Shown here in pieces: positions 42,248 through 50,413 of a stretch of 64,000 bases of DNA. Every line of letters begins with the position of its first letter. Position 1 is the stretch's first letter. The position numbers and the translations under genes were made by a program. The stretch covers positions 62,001 to 126,000 of the forward strand of contig BOKF01000019.1 of the NCBI GenBank assembly GCA_016860845.1, read 5' to 3'. The notes beneath the pieces are model-generated. The model was given only the letters and a program-made list of their open reading frames with translations. It ran no database searches and was not told the origin of the DNA. The DNA is from Chloroflexota bacterium. GTDB taxonomy: Bacteria; Chloroflexota; Anaerolineae; 4572-78; J111.

Positions 42248-42251
42248 TTCA
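42190..42251 (+). ncRNA. Probable omegaRNA 3' part and right end of the TnpB element
   Basis: The end of tnpB carries the hairpin CCCACC-GCCC-TTTC-GGGGTGGG followed by TAGTTCAC (42244-42251), a common way for IS605-type elements to end. The guide would be the next bases in the flank, from 42252. The exact 5' end of the RNA cannot be read from sequence alone. Confidence 0.5.
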
Positions 42252-42390
42252 CATAACGCAAACGAATCGATGTTCGTTTGAAAGTGCAACCCAGCGGCTG
42301 ACACGCTTCTTTGCGTCCTCCAAGCCGGTGGGTTTGTTCTACTCTAAAAGATCCCCAACCCTAGCTTATCGATATGAAAGGAGCACCCCC

Positions 42391-43044
42391 ATGACGACAG
42401 GATTAACGCTTCAACCTTTACCTCTTAATAAAACCCCGACACCTCAACTAACTCCAATTTTTACCGACGAATCCAATTTGCCTGCCGCCGCTAAGACTCA
42501 GATCCTAAATGACTGGTACAAGTTCTTGCTGAACGGATGCAAGCAGTCGTACTTCACTTCGCTCCTGTACGAGTTTCTTTGCCAGCATTGCTGGTTCCCG
42601 CCCGGTACAGGTCAGGACGAATTCTGGTTTTATTACTTCCACTCGCTGCCGGATAACTTCCGGGTGGCTCTGAACCAGTTCGGCGGTAATAACATCTCTG
42701 TTTGGGGGGGTAACCAACTTTGGCTGCAAGAGGGAATCGCCCTCGATCTTAAACGGGAAATGTGCAGCCTGGCAAGCCGGGTCTATTACCCTCTGTTGCA
42801 CGTGATTGAGGTCCTCTGGACAGCGCATAACACCATCTTAATGACTGGATACAACTACGCTCCCGGTCTATTTAATACCCCGGAGAACCCGGTGATGGCC
42901 CCCCACTTTACTGTCGATGATAACGTCCACAACCTGATGGCGTATATGGCGACAATAGCTTTCCAGTTACCACTGCCTTCAGCCTTCCAAATGATGTTCC
43001 CATCAAACCTCGTGAAACCGGTGGTCTATGCAACTGACAAGTAG
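42391..43044 (+). CDS. Hypothetical protein, first gene of the PRTRC-containing block
   Basis: 217 residues; ATG behind GAAAGGAG. Rich in Trp, Tyr and Phe (for example C-W-F-P-P-G-T-G-Q-D-E-F-W-F-Y-Y-F), probably soluble and helical. Not recognised. The next gene starts 17 bases before its stop, so the two are coupled. Confidence 0.55.
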   Translation: MTTGLTLQPLPLNKTPTPQLTPIFTDESNLPAAAKTQILNDWYKFLLNGCKQSYFTSLLYEFLCQHCWFPPGTGQDEFWFYYFHSLPDNFRVALNQFGGNNISVWGGNQLWLQEGIALDLKREMCSLASRVYYPLLHVIEVLWTAHNTILMTGYNYAPGLFNTPENPVMAPHFTVDDNVHNLMAYMATIAFQLPLPSAFQMMFPSNLVKPVVYATDK

Positions 43045-43492
43045 ATTGACCGAGTTCGAGCTAGAAGAATACATCTTCGAACTTCATCACACTTTACGCC
43101 GCTATAAGCTCAAAATTCCGAGATCGTTGGCGGTTAAATACCGGCAAGAGGCACGCCTGGAATTTCCTCTGGGCGAACTGACCAATTCCGGTCTGGCTGA
43201 ATTTCTGCGGATCTGGCACCGGCAAGGCGCTCTTACCCTGGCTTCCATCGGCAAACAAGACCGCTTTGACGCCCAGGGGCTGGAGGGTAAATGCGTTGTC
43301 CAAACCACGCTGTCAGCCGCCCTACGGGCCGCCCGAGAGCTTAAACCCTACCGGCGGGCCGTCTACCTCAATCTTATTTTGTTTGAACCAAAAAAGCACA
43401 GAAAGGAGCGACAATCCAATGCGCCGTCAACAAAAAAGCGAAAAATCGAAGCGAACCGATTGGCGCAACCAACTGTTGCTGGTCGGGGATGA
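43028..43492 (+). CDS. Hypothetical protein
   Basis: 154 residues, start overlapping the previous stop. A helical N-terminus, a central S-I-G-K-Q-D-R-F-D strand region and a very basic tail (K-K-H-R-K-E-R-Q..K-K-R-K-I-E), suggesting nucleic-acid binding. The tail overlaps the next start by 74 bases. Not recognised. Confidence 0.5.
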   Translation: MQLTSRLTEFELEEYIFELHHTLRRYKLKIPRSLAVKYRQEARLEFPLGELTNSGLAEFLRIWHRQGALTLASIGKQDRFDAQGLEGKCVVQTTLSAALRAARELKPYRRAVYLNLILFEPKKHRKERQSNAPSTKKRKIEANRLAQPTVAGRG

Positions 43493-43715
43493 GTTATTCT
43501 TGGAACAACAGCGGCAGAAGCAGCAGTCACAACTCCCACCTCAGCCCGAGACCGCTGTTCCTGTGGGCACCACCGGCGCCTCAGGCCAGTCGAACCCACC
43601 CTCTCGCCAGTGGCGGCCCCGCCTCGGCTGGATCGTTTTGTTGGGCGTTGCCGGGCTTGTTATCGCCAGCAGCCTGCTGTGGCGCTATCTGACTGAACCT
43701 TATATCCCCCGTTAA
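43419..43715 (+). CDS. Small tail-anchored-like membrane protein
   Basis: 98 residues; ATG behind AAAGGAG. The first 60 residues are polar, Gln- and Pro-rich; a single helix W-I-V-L-L-G-V-A-G-L-V-I-A-S-S-L-L-W lies near the C-terminus, so the bulk would face the cytoplasm. It overlaps the previous gene in another frame. Not recognised. Confidence 0.55.
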   Translation: MRRQQKSEKSKRTDWRNQLLLVGDELFLEQQRQKQQSQLPPQPETAVPVGTTGASGQSNPPSRQWRPRLGWIVLLGVAGLVIASSLLWRYLTEPYIPR

Positions 43716-44056
43716 ATCCTCTCTTGTTTACTGGCCCAAACAGCCTCAAATTGTTCTCCTTGATTCAATGCCCGGCGGACCTCTGAGCGGACTGTACTTA
43801 GGGCCTCGGAAACAAGCCTAAAAGAATCACCTGAATTGATAAAAGAGATACATATTGTCTTTCTGGAACTGTATCCCTGCCCACCACTCGTTTGTGGATA
43901 CATCAGAGGGGTTGAAAGAAATCCCACACCAGCTTTTGTGGCTGTACATCATTCGGTAAAGCGAAATCAACTTAAAGGCTTGCTTCAAATTCCTCATACC
44001 AAAAGCAATAAAATTCAAAAATTGTCCAAGCCCAAGAAAGGAGGATGTCTATCGAT
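43716..44056. other. Intergenic stretch inside the block
   Basis: About 340 bp. A minus-strand frame (43712-43927) is open but unsupported; it may be debris of an inserted gene. The last bases hold the ribosome site of the methylase. Confidence 0.4.
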
Positions 44057-44989
44057 ATGCCCAAAAATAGAACGCAGCCGCAAAAAAGACTCAATGCCGA
44101 GATTCTGAGCTGGCTGCGTAACCCGGACGACGCTCCTCGCAAGTTTTCAGTGCGAGAAGTACTCGACAACTATGGGCCGCCCGACCTCAAAGACTCGGGC
44201 CAGTACTTTACCAAACCAGAAACTGCCAGGGCCGCCTTGGAACAATTGCGGTTGTGTCCACCCCGCTCAGGCAAACTCCGGGCGCTAGACCTGTGCGGCG
44301 GTATTGGTCATCTCGTCTACCCCTTTAGCTTTTTACGTGACTTGCTCGATTTTGACGTTTACGAGATCGAAGAAGAGTGCGTGGAAGTAGGGCGATATCT
44401 GTTTCCCTGGGCCAACTGGTTCGGCGACACGCCGTTCAAGCATATTTCCGAACTAGAAGGAAAATATGACTTGGTACTGGTCAATCCACCCATTGGAACC
44501 CGACGGGGCATCGAATTGGCCCGGCACGTGTGCGAGAGGCGTAGTTCGCGCAGCGAGCACCTGTTTCTCGAATTGGCCGTTCGCGCTCTTAACCATAAAG
44601 GGCAGGTGGTCTTTCTAGGACCGGATAGTCTGCTGGAACGCCGCCCTATGGCGCTCCGCCAATGGATGGATGAACAATCACTGGCCAGTTCTAGGTTTGG
44701 GCCATTACCTAAGCCTAAAGGGGCCCCGGTAGCGCTATATGCTTTTTATTTCAAGCGGCCCAAGTCATCGAAGGGCAACTCTTCTAAGAGTCCGCCACTC
44801 AAGATTCAATTCGACGAGTCTAATAATCCGGCTGCATCTAAATTAGAAAAGGAGCTTTTATCATATGACAGCACAAACCCCTTTCTTTGCTCAACCTGTG
44901 CAACCTCACCCCGGTACACCCGGTGGCACAATGGGACAGCCGTTCGTGGTCGATGGGGTAGCGACGCCACTCAACAGTGCTGCGCCTAA
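44057..44989 (+). CDS. SAM-dependent DNA methylase of the PRTRC block
   Basis: 310 residues. A SAM loop A-L-D-L-C-G-G-I-G-H-L near residue 76, an acidic strand-end V-Y-E-I-E-E near 103 and the catalytic-type L-V-N-P-P-I-G near 142 fit an N-6 adenine or related DNA methylase. Upstream Q-Y-F-T-K-P-E is the F-T-P block. ATG at 44045 lies too close to the GGAGG, so 44057 is preferred. The last ~42 codons overlap the next gene by 125 bases and look like out-of-frame translation of it (T-R-W-H-N-G-T-A), suggesting that the original stop was lost. Confidence 0.75.
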   Translation: MPKNRTQPQKRLNAEILSWLRNPDDAPRKFSVREVLDNYGPPDLKDSGQYFTKPETARAALEQLRLCPPRSGKLRALDLCGGIGHLVYPFSFLRDLLDFDVYEIEEECVEVGRYLFPWANWFGDTPFKHISELEGKYDLVLVNPPIGTRRGIELARHVCERRSSRSEHLFLELAVRALNHKGQVVFLGPDSLLERRPMALRQWMDEQSLASSRFGPLPKPKGAPVALYAFYFKRPKSSKGNSSKSPPLKIQFDESNNPAASKLEKELLSYDSTNPFLCSTCATSPRYTRWHNGTAVRGRWGSDATQQCCA

Positions 44990-45431
44990 ACGTGTCTTTA
45001 TCTACAATAATAAGCATTACGAGGATCCAGGCGCCCATTTTACTATCGAACAAGTACGGGCAAGTATGGCCCAACTTTTCCCTGAGGTAGAAAATGCTTC
45101 CTGGAACATTAATATGGCCTCGGACGGTACCCAGGAGATCACCTTTGTGAAAGTAACGGGCGAGAAAGGCGCTACAGTAACTCCCCAGCAGGTCATTAAT
45201 GCTGTGGTAGTGATCTCGCCTACCCAGGTTCACGCCGTTAACCTGCTGCACTCCCTGGCTCAGATGGATCTGTCTGGACAATTAGGTGGGGCCACCTTAC
45301 TGCGACTGGCTCCTGAAATTGAAGGGGCCCTGGCTCAGGCGGAAGAAATTGCTCAAGGTAGTCAAAAGGTCTTAACGCGATGTTTAGCGCTCAAAAGTGT
45401 CCCTGCTTTCCAGATCCCAATCGGGTTTTAG
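44865..45431 (+). CDS. PRTRC protein C-like ubiquitin-fold protein (Prok_Ub)
   Basis: 188 residues; ATG behind AAGGAG. Residues ~41-104 fit PRTRC protein C: R-V-F-I-Y-N-N-K-H-Y-E-D-P-G, then F-T-I-E-Q-V-R-A-S-M-A-Q-L-F-P-E-V-E-N-A, then E-I-T-F-V-K-V-T-G-E-K-G. This small domain is regarded as a prokaryotic ubiquitin-like beta-grasp fold. Standard PRTRC C proteins are ~70 residues, so the 40-residue Pro-rich N-terminus and 80-residue helical C-terminus are additions. The chain ends in P-I-G-F, with no diglycine, so conjugation in the ubiquitin manner is uncertain. Confidence 0.75.
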   Translation: MTAQTPFFAQPVQPHPGTPGGTMGQPFVVDGVATPLNSAAPKRVFIYNNKHYEDPGAHFTIEQVRASMAQLFPEVENASWNINMASDGTQEITFVKVTGEKGATVTPQQVINAVVVISPTQVHAVNLLHSLAQMDLSGQLGGATLLRLAPEIEGALAQAEEIAQGSQKVLTRCLALKSVPAFQIPIGF

Positions 45432-46267
45432 AGCCGGCAGCGCCCCCCACGCCTCCAGTAACCCAACTCAAACCGTGGACCGTCCTCGGTCGTCTCCAAC
45501 CCCTGTCGTTGAGTGCCCTGATCGCTCAACTCAACGAGTATGATCGGTCGGTACAGGCTTTAAACCTGGTTGAGACGCACTTTCCGGCCGACATCGAGGA
45601 AGTGTTCGGCGACCTATCGAAGTATGGCTGGTGGGAACTCCTCGCTCACATGGCCAATCGGGTCAAGCAGGCTGATTGGTTCGAAATTGACTGGGACCGG
45701 CTTAACCAGGCCTGGAATATCTGGTATGAGAAGCCGGAAACTCGCGGTCAAAAGTTATCCGAGTATCTGCACTACATCCCTATCAAGCTGTATGGTTTTA
45801 CTTCGCAAAAGCTAAAGGAGTTCCCACCGATGGAACTCTTGGATGTACTGCTCAACAACAAGCCGGTGACGCCCAGTGGCAACCTACTGATTGCGGCTGA
45901 GATCTACGATAACCTGGAGGAGATTTGGTCTGAGTCAGAGCGTCATGCGGCCTGGACGATGTTAAACCGGATTGAGGAAGATCCGGGTCAATATCCTGAG
46001 CCGGTACGGTGGTTGCCTGAATTAAGTCGCTGGGTCTGCCACCGCACCGGCAATCCGCTCCTTGACGTCTTATTCACCGAGCAGGAGGGGCCTTGGTTTA
46101 CCTGGGAAACTGACCTACAAACCTTACGATCAGCCTGGCGTCGAGCTAAGCCGGTCCTCAACCAATTTCATCGAATTTGCGAGTGGTACGAGAAGGATTC
46201 AACGAATCTCTCGTTACTCGCCGGATTTTTAATGGAGGGTAATTCTTGTGAACAACTCGACTGGTGA
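45380..46267 (+). CDS. Protein in the PRTRC F position
   Basis: 295 residues from ATG 45380, overlapping the previous gene by 52 bases. In other PRTRC cassettes the order is E-C-F-B-A-ThiF, so this gene sits where F belongs. Its C-terminal part (V-C-H-R-T-G-N-P-L-L-D, then A-W-R-R-A-K-P-V-L-N-Q-F-H-R-I-C-E-W) is compatible with what I recall of PRTRC F, but the match is weak and position is the main argument. Mostly helical, no catalytic motif visible. The next gene starts before its stop. Confidence 0.5.
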   Translation: MFSAQKCPCFPDPNRVLEPAAPPTPPVTQLKPWTVLGRLQPLSLSALIAQLNEYDRSVQALNLVETHFPADIEEVFGDLSKYGWWELLAHMANRVKQADWFEIDWDRLNQAWNIWYEKPETRGQKLSEYLHYIPIKLYGFTSQKLKEFPPMELLDVLLNNKPVTPSGNLLIAAEIYDNLEEIWSESERHAAWTMLNRIEEDPGQYPEPVRWLPELSRWVCHRTGNPLLDVLFTEQEGPWFTWETDLQTLRSAWRRAKPVLNQFHRICEWYEKDSTNLSLLAGFLMEGNSCEQLDW

Positions 46268-47012
46268 CGCGAATAGCAATAATCTTCACCCAACTCATTT
46301 AACTCCGCAAATCCATTTTGATACGACGACTGGGCACTTGTTCCCCATTCTGGTTTTTCCCCAGATTCAATGGGGCGAGGAGGATAAAGCTCGGTTGCAG
46401 GTCATTATCCAACTCTACACGGACTTTATTGTTCTTTCCAAAGTAGGCTCAAACGGGAAGGTAACTGAGGAGTATCTCGTTCATCCGGCCGAACTGACCG
46501 CTGCTTTGAGCGGGATTAATCTATCCTCGGGCCTTTTGCCGCAAAATTGTCTTTTCTGGAGCCGGCAGGAGGGATTCCTCCGAATAGGGATTTACCTCCC
46601 GCCACAAGTCCGTCTGGTCACGATGCGCGGAGAAGTGGAAGCTTGGCGGATCCCTTTACCCGGTCTCATCATGATTGGGCATCATTTGAATTACAGTTTG
46701 TGGGCGGTTAAAGAACCGCCAGTAGACCCCCGCATCCCGATCTATATGGCCCCCTGCCCCAATGTCCATGCCCAAGGTATCTGCCAGGGGAATGCGCCTT
46801 TTCCCCCGGCCAGCCCGGCGACCATGTGGCAAGCTGTGGACGCTTTTTTTGGCAGCAAATTCAACCGTGACCTATCTGATGGCAAAAGCCGGCAGCATCC
46901 TAACTCCGTAGTTGAGACGTGGCAGGAGTTAAATAAAGGCCGGGCAGAGGAGTATCCTTTAGATGACCTGGTAGCAACCAATTTGACCTTGGGGAGGTTG
47001 ATCGATGGTTGA
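46248..47012 (+). CDS. PRTRC protein B, E2-like
   Basis: 254 residues from a GTG behind GGAGGG. The key block P-C-P-N-V-H-A-Q-G-I-C-Q-G-N-A-P-F-P (residues ~165-182), followed by W-Q-A-V-D-A-F-F-G-S-K-F-N, is the signature of PRTRC protein B, described as a divergent E2 (ubiquitin-conjugating-like) family. The Cys in G-I-C-Q-G is the candidate thioester residue. Length matches the family. It overlaps both neighbours by a few bases, so it is produced with the JAB and C proteins. Confidence 0.82.
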   Translation: MNNSTGDANSNNLHPTHLTPQIHFDTTTGHLFPILVFPQIQWGEEDKARLQVIIQLYTDFIVLSKVGSNGKVTEEYLVHPAELTAALSGINLSSGLLPQNCLFWSRQEGFLRIGIYLPPQVRLVTMRGEVEAWRIPLPGLIMIGHHLNYSLWAVKEPPVDPRIPIYMAPCPNVHAQGICQGNAPFPPASPATMWQAVDAFFGSKFNRDLSDGKSRQHPNSVVETWQELNKGRAEEYPLDDLVATNLTLGRLIDG

Positions 47013-47754
47013 CCCCACGATGCCTCTGTTTAACAACCTCATTCCTTTGTATCTGTATCAAGGCGGAGTGATCCCCCGGCCCACTTATGAGTATGACTAC
47101 ATTATCGCCAGCCAGGGCGTGATCAAACGGCTTGAAACTGAGGTTGTCTCTGCCGACATGATCCTGGTCCCTTTTTACACGGAATTAAGGGGGCTGTACT
47201 TGCAACTCTATCCTCTCAACGTGGTATTCAAGTTACCGCGTATCCCTTGGTATCTGTTAGAGCAGGTTCTGGTTGATGCCCGGACGAATGCTCACCTTGA
47301 ATTCATGTATCATTTCCGGTTCATGGGTGGCCAATGGCATGTCACCTTCCCTGAGCAAAACCAGGAAGAGGCTTGGGTTGGCTATTACAATGTCGATCCG
47401 ACTGGAATCGCGCTTGATCTACATAGTCATAACGGCATGCCTCCCTTTTTTTCACCGACGGATAATAAGGACGAACGGGGCGGGCGGTTTTATGGGGTAA
47501 TTGGTTACGTTGACTCCCCCACACCGCAAATAGTGTTACGGCTAGGGATGCACGGTCACTGGCTGATCAATGTGCCCGCCCTGCTCCTATTTGAGAATAT
47601 TGGTCCGTTCGTGGAGATTTTTTTAGAGCAGGAAGTGCCCCATTATGGCCACGCCGAAATGGAAATCGGCGGAAACAACGGTCACGAAGCGTTCACCCCG
47701 GGATTCCTCTCGGCCAACCTGCTTGAGAAACTAACCCAACTGTTTAGAAAATAA
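47005..47754 (+). CDS. PRTRC protein A, JAB/MPN metallopeptidase
   Basis: 249 residues; ATG 47005 lies in the previous stop region, with GGGGAGG upstream. The JAB zinc motif is present: L-D-L-H-S-H-N-G-M-P-P-F-F-S-P-T-D-N-K-D-E (residues ~137-157), i.e. H-x-H then S-x2-D. This family is related to deubiquitinases and in PRTRC cassettes presumably trims or removes the ubiquitin-like protein. The expected catalytic Glu would lie earlier in the chain. About 30 bases separate it from ThiF. Confidence 0.85.
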   Translation: MVDPTMPLFNNLIPLYLYQGGVIPRPTYEYDYIIASQGVIKRLETEVVSADMILVPFYTELRGLYLQLYPLNVVFKLPRIPWYLLEQVLVDARTNAHLEFMYHFRFMGGQWHVTFPEQNQEEAWVGYYNVDPTGIALDLHSHNGMPPFFSPTDNKDERGGRFYGVIGYVDSPTPQIVLRLGMHGHWLINVPALLLFENIGPFVEIFLEQEVPHYGHAEMEIGGNNGHEAFTPGFLSANLLEKLTQLFRK

Positions 47755-47785
47755 GCGCAAATGTTGATTTTAAGGAGGAATAGTT

Positions 47786-49141
47786 ATGGATGGTCGTGAC
47801 CCTAAGCTCAGGGCCGGCAATAATGTAGCCACTTATCTTAAAGCCCTGCCGTTGTTTTTTACCTCCAAAGGACGGGAGCAAGCCCATCTGATTTTGAAAC
47901 GACTTCTACCCCAATCCACCCTCACCAAAATCGTTCAAAAACTTGACGTGAACCGACAGTACCCCGTTCAAATTGGTCATCCCGACCGGATATCGATTTT
48001 GCTGGTAGGTGTGGGTGGAACAGGGTCGTTCACCGCGCATATCCTGGCTCAATTGGCTGAGTGGGCCATCAAAAAAGCTGCCCTGGACGTCCGGCTCTAC
48101 TTTATTGACCCAGACGTGGTCGAACCAAAGAATATGGTCAGGCAGAATTTTTGCGAGGCCGAAATTGGACGGCCCAAAGCCGCCACCTTAGCCTGGCGCT
48201 ACAACGCCGCTTTTGGCCTGAACATCATCCCTGTAATCGAAAAATTTAAGCCGACCATGTTAGAACGGTTTAAGCCGTCTCAGTCAACGAACGGTTCGCT
48301 GATGATGGTCGTGGGGGCGGTCGATAACTATCAGGCCCGTTGCGACATTGCCCAGGCGGTTACCGACCGCTTGACGGGTCGGTTAGGTCTCAAGCTGTCT
48401 AGTGAAAAACTTTGGTGGTTGGATTCTGGCAACGAGCGTACCAACGGGCAGGTCTTAATTGGGAACAGTCTCGATCCACTGCCGGGCATCTCTCCCCTAC
48501 GCTTCTGCCTGGAAGTTCCCTTCCCCCATGTTCAAGAACCTACCATCCTTCAACCAAAAACTCAGTACTCCACAGTCCAGACAGAGCCAGATTTGAGTTG
48601 CGCCGACCTTACCTTGCTGGAGGAACAGAGCGCCATGATCAATCGGATGATGGCATCCGTACTGGGCGTTTATCTCTACCGGCTCCTACAGAAGCAGGAC
48701 CTCAACATTATGAAGACTTTCGTGGCTTTGGAAGCAATGACCATGCGCAGTGTGCCGATTACCGGGGGGCGATTGCTGGCGCCTCCCTTGCCCCAGGTTC
48801 GGACTCTGCACTCTATCCCGATGGCCACGACCAACACGCAGCCCGGCGAATGTCCCGTTTGCGGGGCGATGGTCATCGAAGGAACTGACACCATTCGCGG
48901 TGTTCAAGTTGCGGTGCGATTTTGCTCCGAATGTCAGTGGCGCGAGGAGGGCTGCCCGCATTGCGGTCATGAGTTTAGCGAGACCGAGATCGAATTAGAG
49001 GATCATCAGATCGTACCCGGCCTGGAATGTAGCAACTGCGATTGGCATGTCCCCTATCAACTCGAAGTCAATCAGGAGACTCACTCCCCAGAGATGATCG
49101 TCGACGGTGAGATAACAGAAATAGCAGCGGCTGATCAATAA
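47786..49141 (+). CDS. PRTRC ThiF/E1-like protein with C-terminal zinc ribbons
   Basis: 451 residues; ATG behind AAGGAGG. The E1/ThiF core shows L-L-V-G-V-G-G-T-G-S near residue 73, F-I-D-P-D-V-V-E near 108 and R-Q-N-F near 121, binding ATP and adenylating a C-terminus in this fold. L-S-C-A-D-L near 271, before L-E-E-Q-S-A-M-I-N-R-M-M-A, is the conserved PRTRC segment with the candidate catalytic Cys. Residues ~355-425 add C-P-V-C-G, C-S-E-C, C-P-H-C-G and C-S-N-C: two zinc ribbons or treble clefs that I do not know from typical PRTRC ThiF proteins. Confidence 0.87.
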   Translation: MDGRDPKLRAGNNVATYLKALPLFFTSKGREQAHLILKRLLPQSTLTKIVQKLDVNRQYPVQIGHPDRISILLVGVGGTGSFTAHILAQLAEWAIKKAALDVRLYFIDPDVVEPKNMVRQNFCEAEIGRPKAATLAWRYNAAFGLNIIPVIEKFKPTMLERFKPSQSTNGSLMMVVGAVDNYQARCDIAQAVTDRLTGRLGLKLSSEKLWWLDSGNERTNGQVLIGNSLDPLPGISPLRFCLEVPFPHVQEPTILQPKTQYSTVQTEPDLSCADLTLLEEQSAMINRMMASVLGVYLYRLLQKQDLNIMKTFVALEAMTMRSVPITGGRLLAPPLPQVRTLHSIPMATTNTQPGECPVCGAMVIEGTDTIRGVQVAVRFCSECQWREEGCPHCGHEFSETEIELEDHQIVPGLECSNCDWHVPYQLEVNQETHSPEMIVDGEITEIAAADQ

Positions 49142-49340
49142 TCATCTTTTAGTGGCATAGGGAGAAGCATGGCTGGAATGGACACGCAGCCATCCGTACC
49201 TCTACATAGCCGCTCAAAGCAGCGATAGAAAAGTGAATTGGCATTTATCACCTCGATCCAGGACCCGGGCAAACCTCGATTTGCTCGATACTCTGGGTCG
49301 AGTTGTAAACAACTCTAAGCGCACCATCGCTTCATTACAC

Positions 49341-49376
49341 CGGCGGCCAGCCCCCTCAGGTTGACCGCCGTCTTTT
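49341..49376 (+). terminator. Possible terminator behind thiF
   Basis: CGGCGG (49341) pairs with CCGCCG (49365), followed by TCTTTT. The loop is long, so strength is moderate. Confidence 0.5.
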
Positions 49377-49394
49377 GACCGAAGGGAGGAACTT

Positions 49395-49649
49395 ATGAGT
49401 AACAAGCCGGTTACCTGGCTGGATATTATCGATGAAGCTCTCTCCAGCCTTCTGGAGACCGAATTTACCCCTCAGGTCGAGGAGGCCCAACTTCTGATCC
49501 AGGATATTTTGAACGGACACGCCCCGGTCGAAGAATTGCTGCGGTCCGTTTCACCCGATAGCCAGACCAGGTCCCAACCAGCTGCCACGGCTATTAATGA
49601 CACGGAAACGGGGCGGGTTTTTAAACGGGATGAGCGCAGCGGTGGATAA
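49395..49649 (+). CDS. Small acidic hypothetical protein
   Basis: 84 residues; ATG behind GGGAGGAAC. Helical N-terminal half (W-L-D-I-I-D-E-A-L-S-S-L-L-E-T-E, then V-E-E-A-Q-L-L-I-Q-D-I-L) and a polar tail. Not recognised. The next gene begins in another frame before its stop. Confidence 0.5.
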   Translation: MSNKPVTWLDIIDEALSSLLETEFTPQVEEAQLLIQDILNGHAPVEELLRSVSPDSQTRSQPAATAINDTETGRVFKRDERSGG

Positions 49650-50118
49650 TCAGGAAACCACAAAACACCTCTTACAGTGCCATCTGCAAGCCTTTGTGCC
49701 CCTGATGATTTTTGAATTCCTACAGGGGCAACGAGTTCTAATTATGCCCAGGCCAGACCTGGCCCAATTTATTGCTGAAAATGGGGACGCTCTGCTTTAC
49801 CACTCCCCTGGCCGAACTGCCCAGGTAGCCGGAGTCCTGGTTGAAGCCTTAGCAACGGCGGCCTTTGCACCTGGGGGCGTGCGATTTCTCGACCTTCATT
49901 TTGAAGTGCCGCCCGAGCAGGCCCAAGCGGTTTTCGAACGCGACGGCCTCATCGAAACTGAAAACGGAGAATGGGTCGACCCCCGGCTACTACGTTTCTC
50001 TCAGAAACCAGAAACTGTCGAGGCAGTGCCCCTATCCCCTCTGGCTAGTCCCACTTTCGAAGAATTATTTAGACGAACCCTGGCTATTCTAGGGGAGGAG
50101 CTTGGCCATGAGCCGTAA
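49630..50118 (+). CDS. Hypothetical protein with internal FEELFR motif near the C-terminus
   Basis: 162 residues from ATG 49630. Mixed alpha/beta, not recognised. Near the end, after a Pro/Ser linker, stands S-P-T-F-E-E-L-F-R-R-T-L, the motif shared with the proteins ending at 18219, 27086, 50413 and 62873. It overlaps both neighbours. Confidence 0.55.
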   Translation: MSAAVDNQETTKHLLQCHLQAFVPLMIFEFLQGQRVLIMPRPDLAQFIAENGDALLYHSPGRTAQVAGVLVEALATAAFAPGGVRFLDLHFEVPPEQAQAVFERDGLIETENGEWVDPRLLRFSQKPETVEAVPLSPLASPTFEELFRRTLAILGEELGHEP

Positions 50119-50413
50119 TCATTTTGATGCCAGGATACATGTGAGGGCAACCAAAATTTCGACGGGTGAAGTGGTTGCCGATCAAACATATGAAACAACT
50201 ACAGCCCTCGCTCAGCTCCTGCTCAAACAGCTGGGACAGATGGTGGCCGACTTTCCGAAGACAAGGGTCCACCTTTCCCAAATTAGCCGCAAAGACGGGG
50301 CTACCGTGGTAGATATAGAAATCCTACCCATGCCCCCGGTTAATCCCTCCTTTGAGGAACGATATCGGCGTGATTTACCAACTCACGAGCTTTCTGGAGA
50401 CAAAAATCCATGA
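50108..50413 (+). CDS. Small protein with FEERYR tail; paralogue of 26784
   Basis: 101 residues; ATG 50108 follows GGAGGAG at 6 bases. It aligns along its length with the protein at 26784 (T-G-E-V-V-A-D-Q-T-Y, the aliphatic helix, and the V-D-I-E-I strand) and ends with P-S-F-E-E-R-Y-R-R-D, a variant of the tail motif. Stop and next start overlap (ATGA). Function unknown. Confidence 0.6.
   Translation: MSRNHFDARIHVRATKISTGEVVADQTYETTTALAQLLLKQLGQMVADFPKTRVHLSQISRKDGATVVDIEILPMPPVNPSFEERYRRDLPTHELSGDKNP

Noticed and set aside
43712..43927. Leftward 71-codon frame in the gap before the methylase
   Set aside because: Resembles a small regulator only vaguely, lacks a good start and ribosome site.
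44057..49141. Bacterial Bil/CBASS-type ubiquitin-like defence operon
   Set aside because: The gene order and the Ub-like and E2 signatures fit PRTRC, and no cyclase or nuclease effector is in the set.
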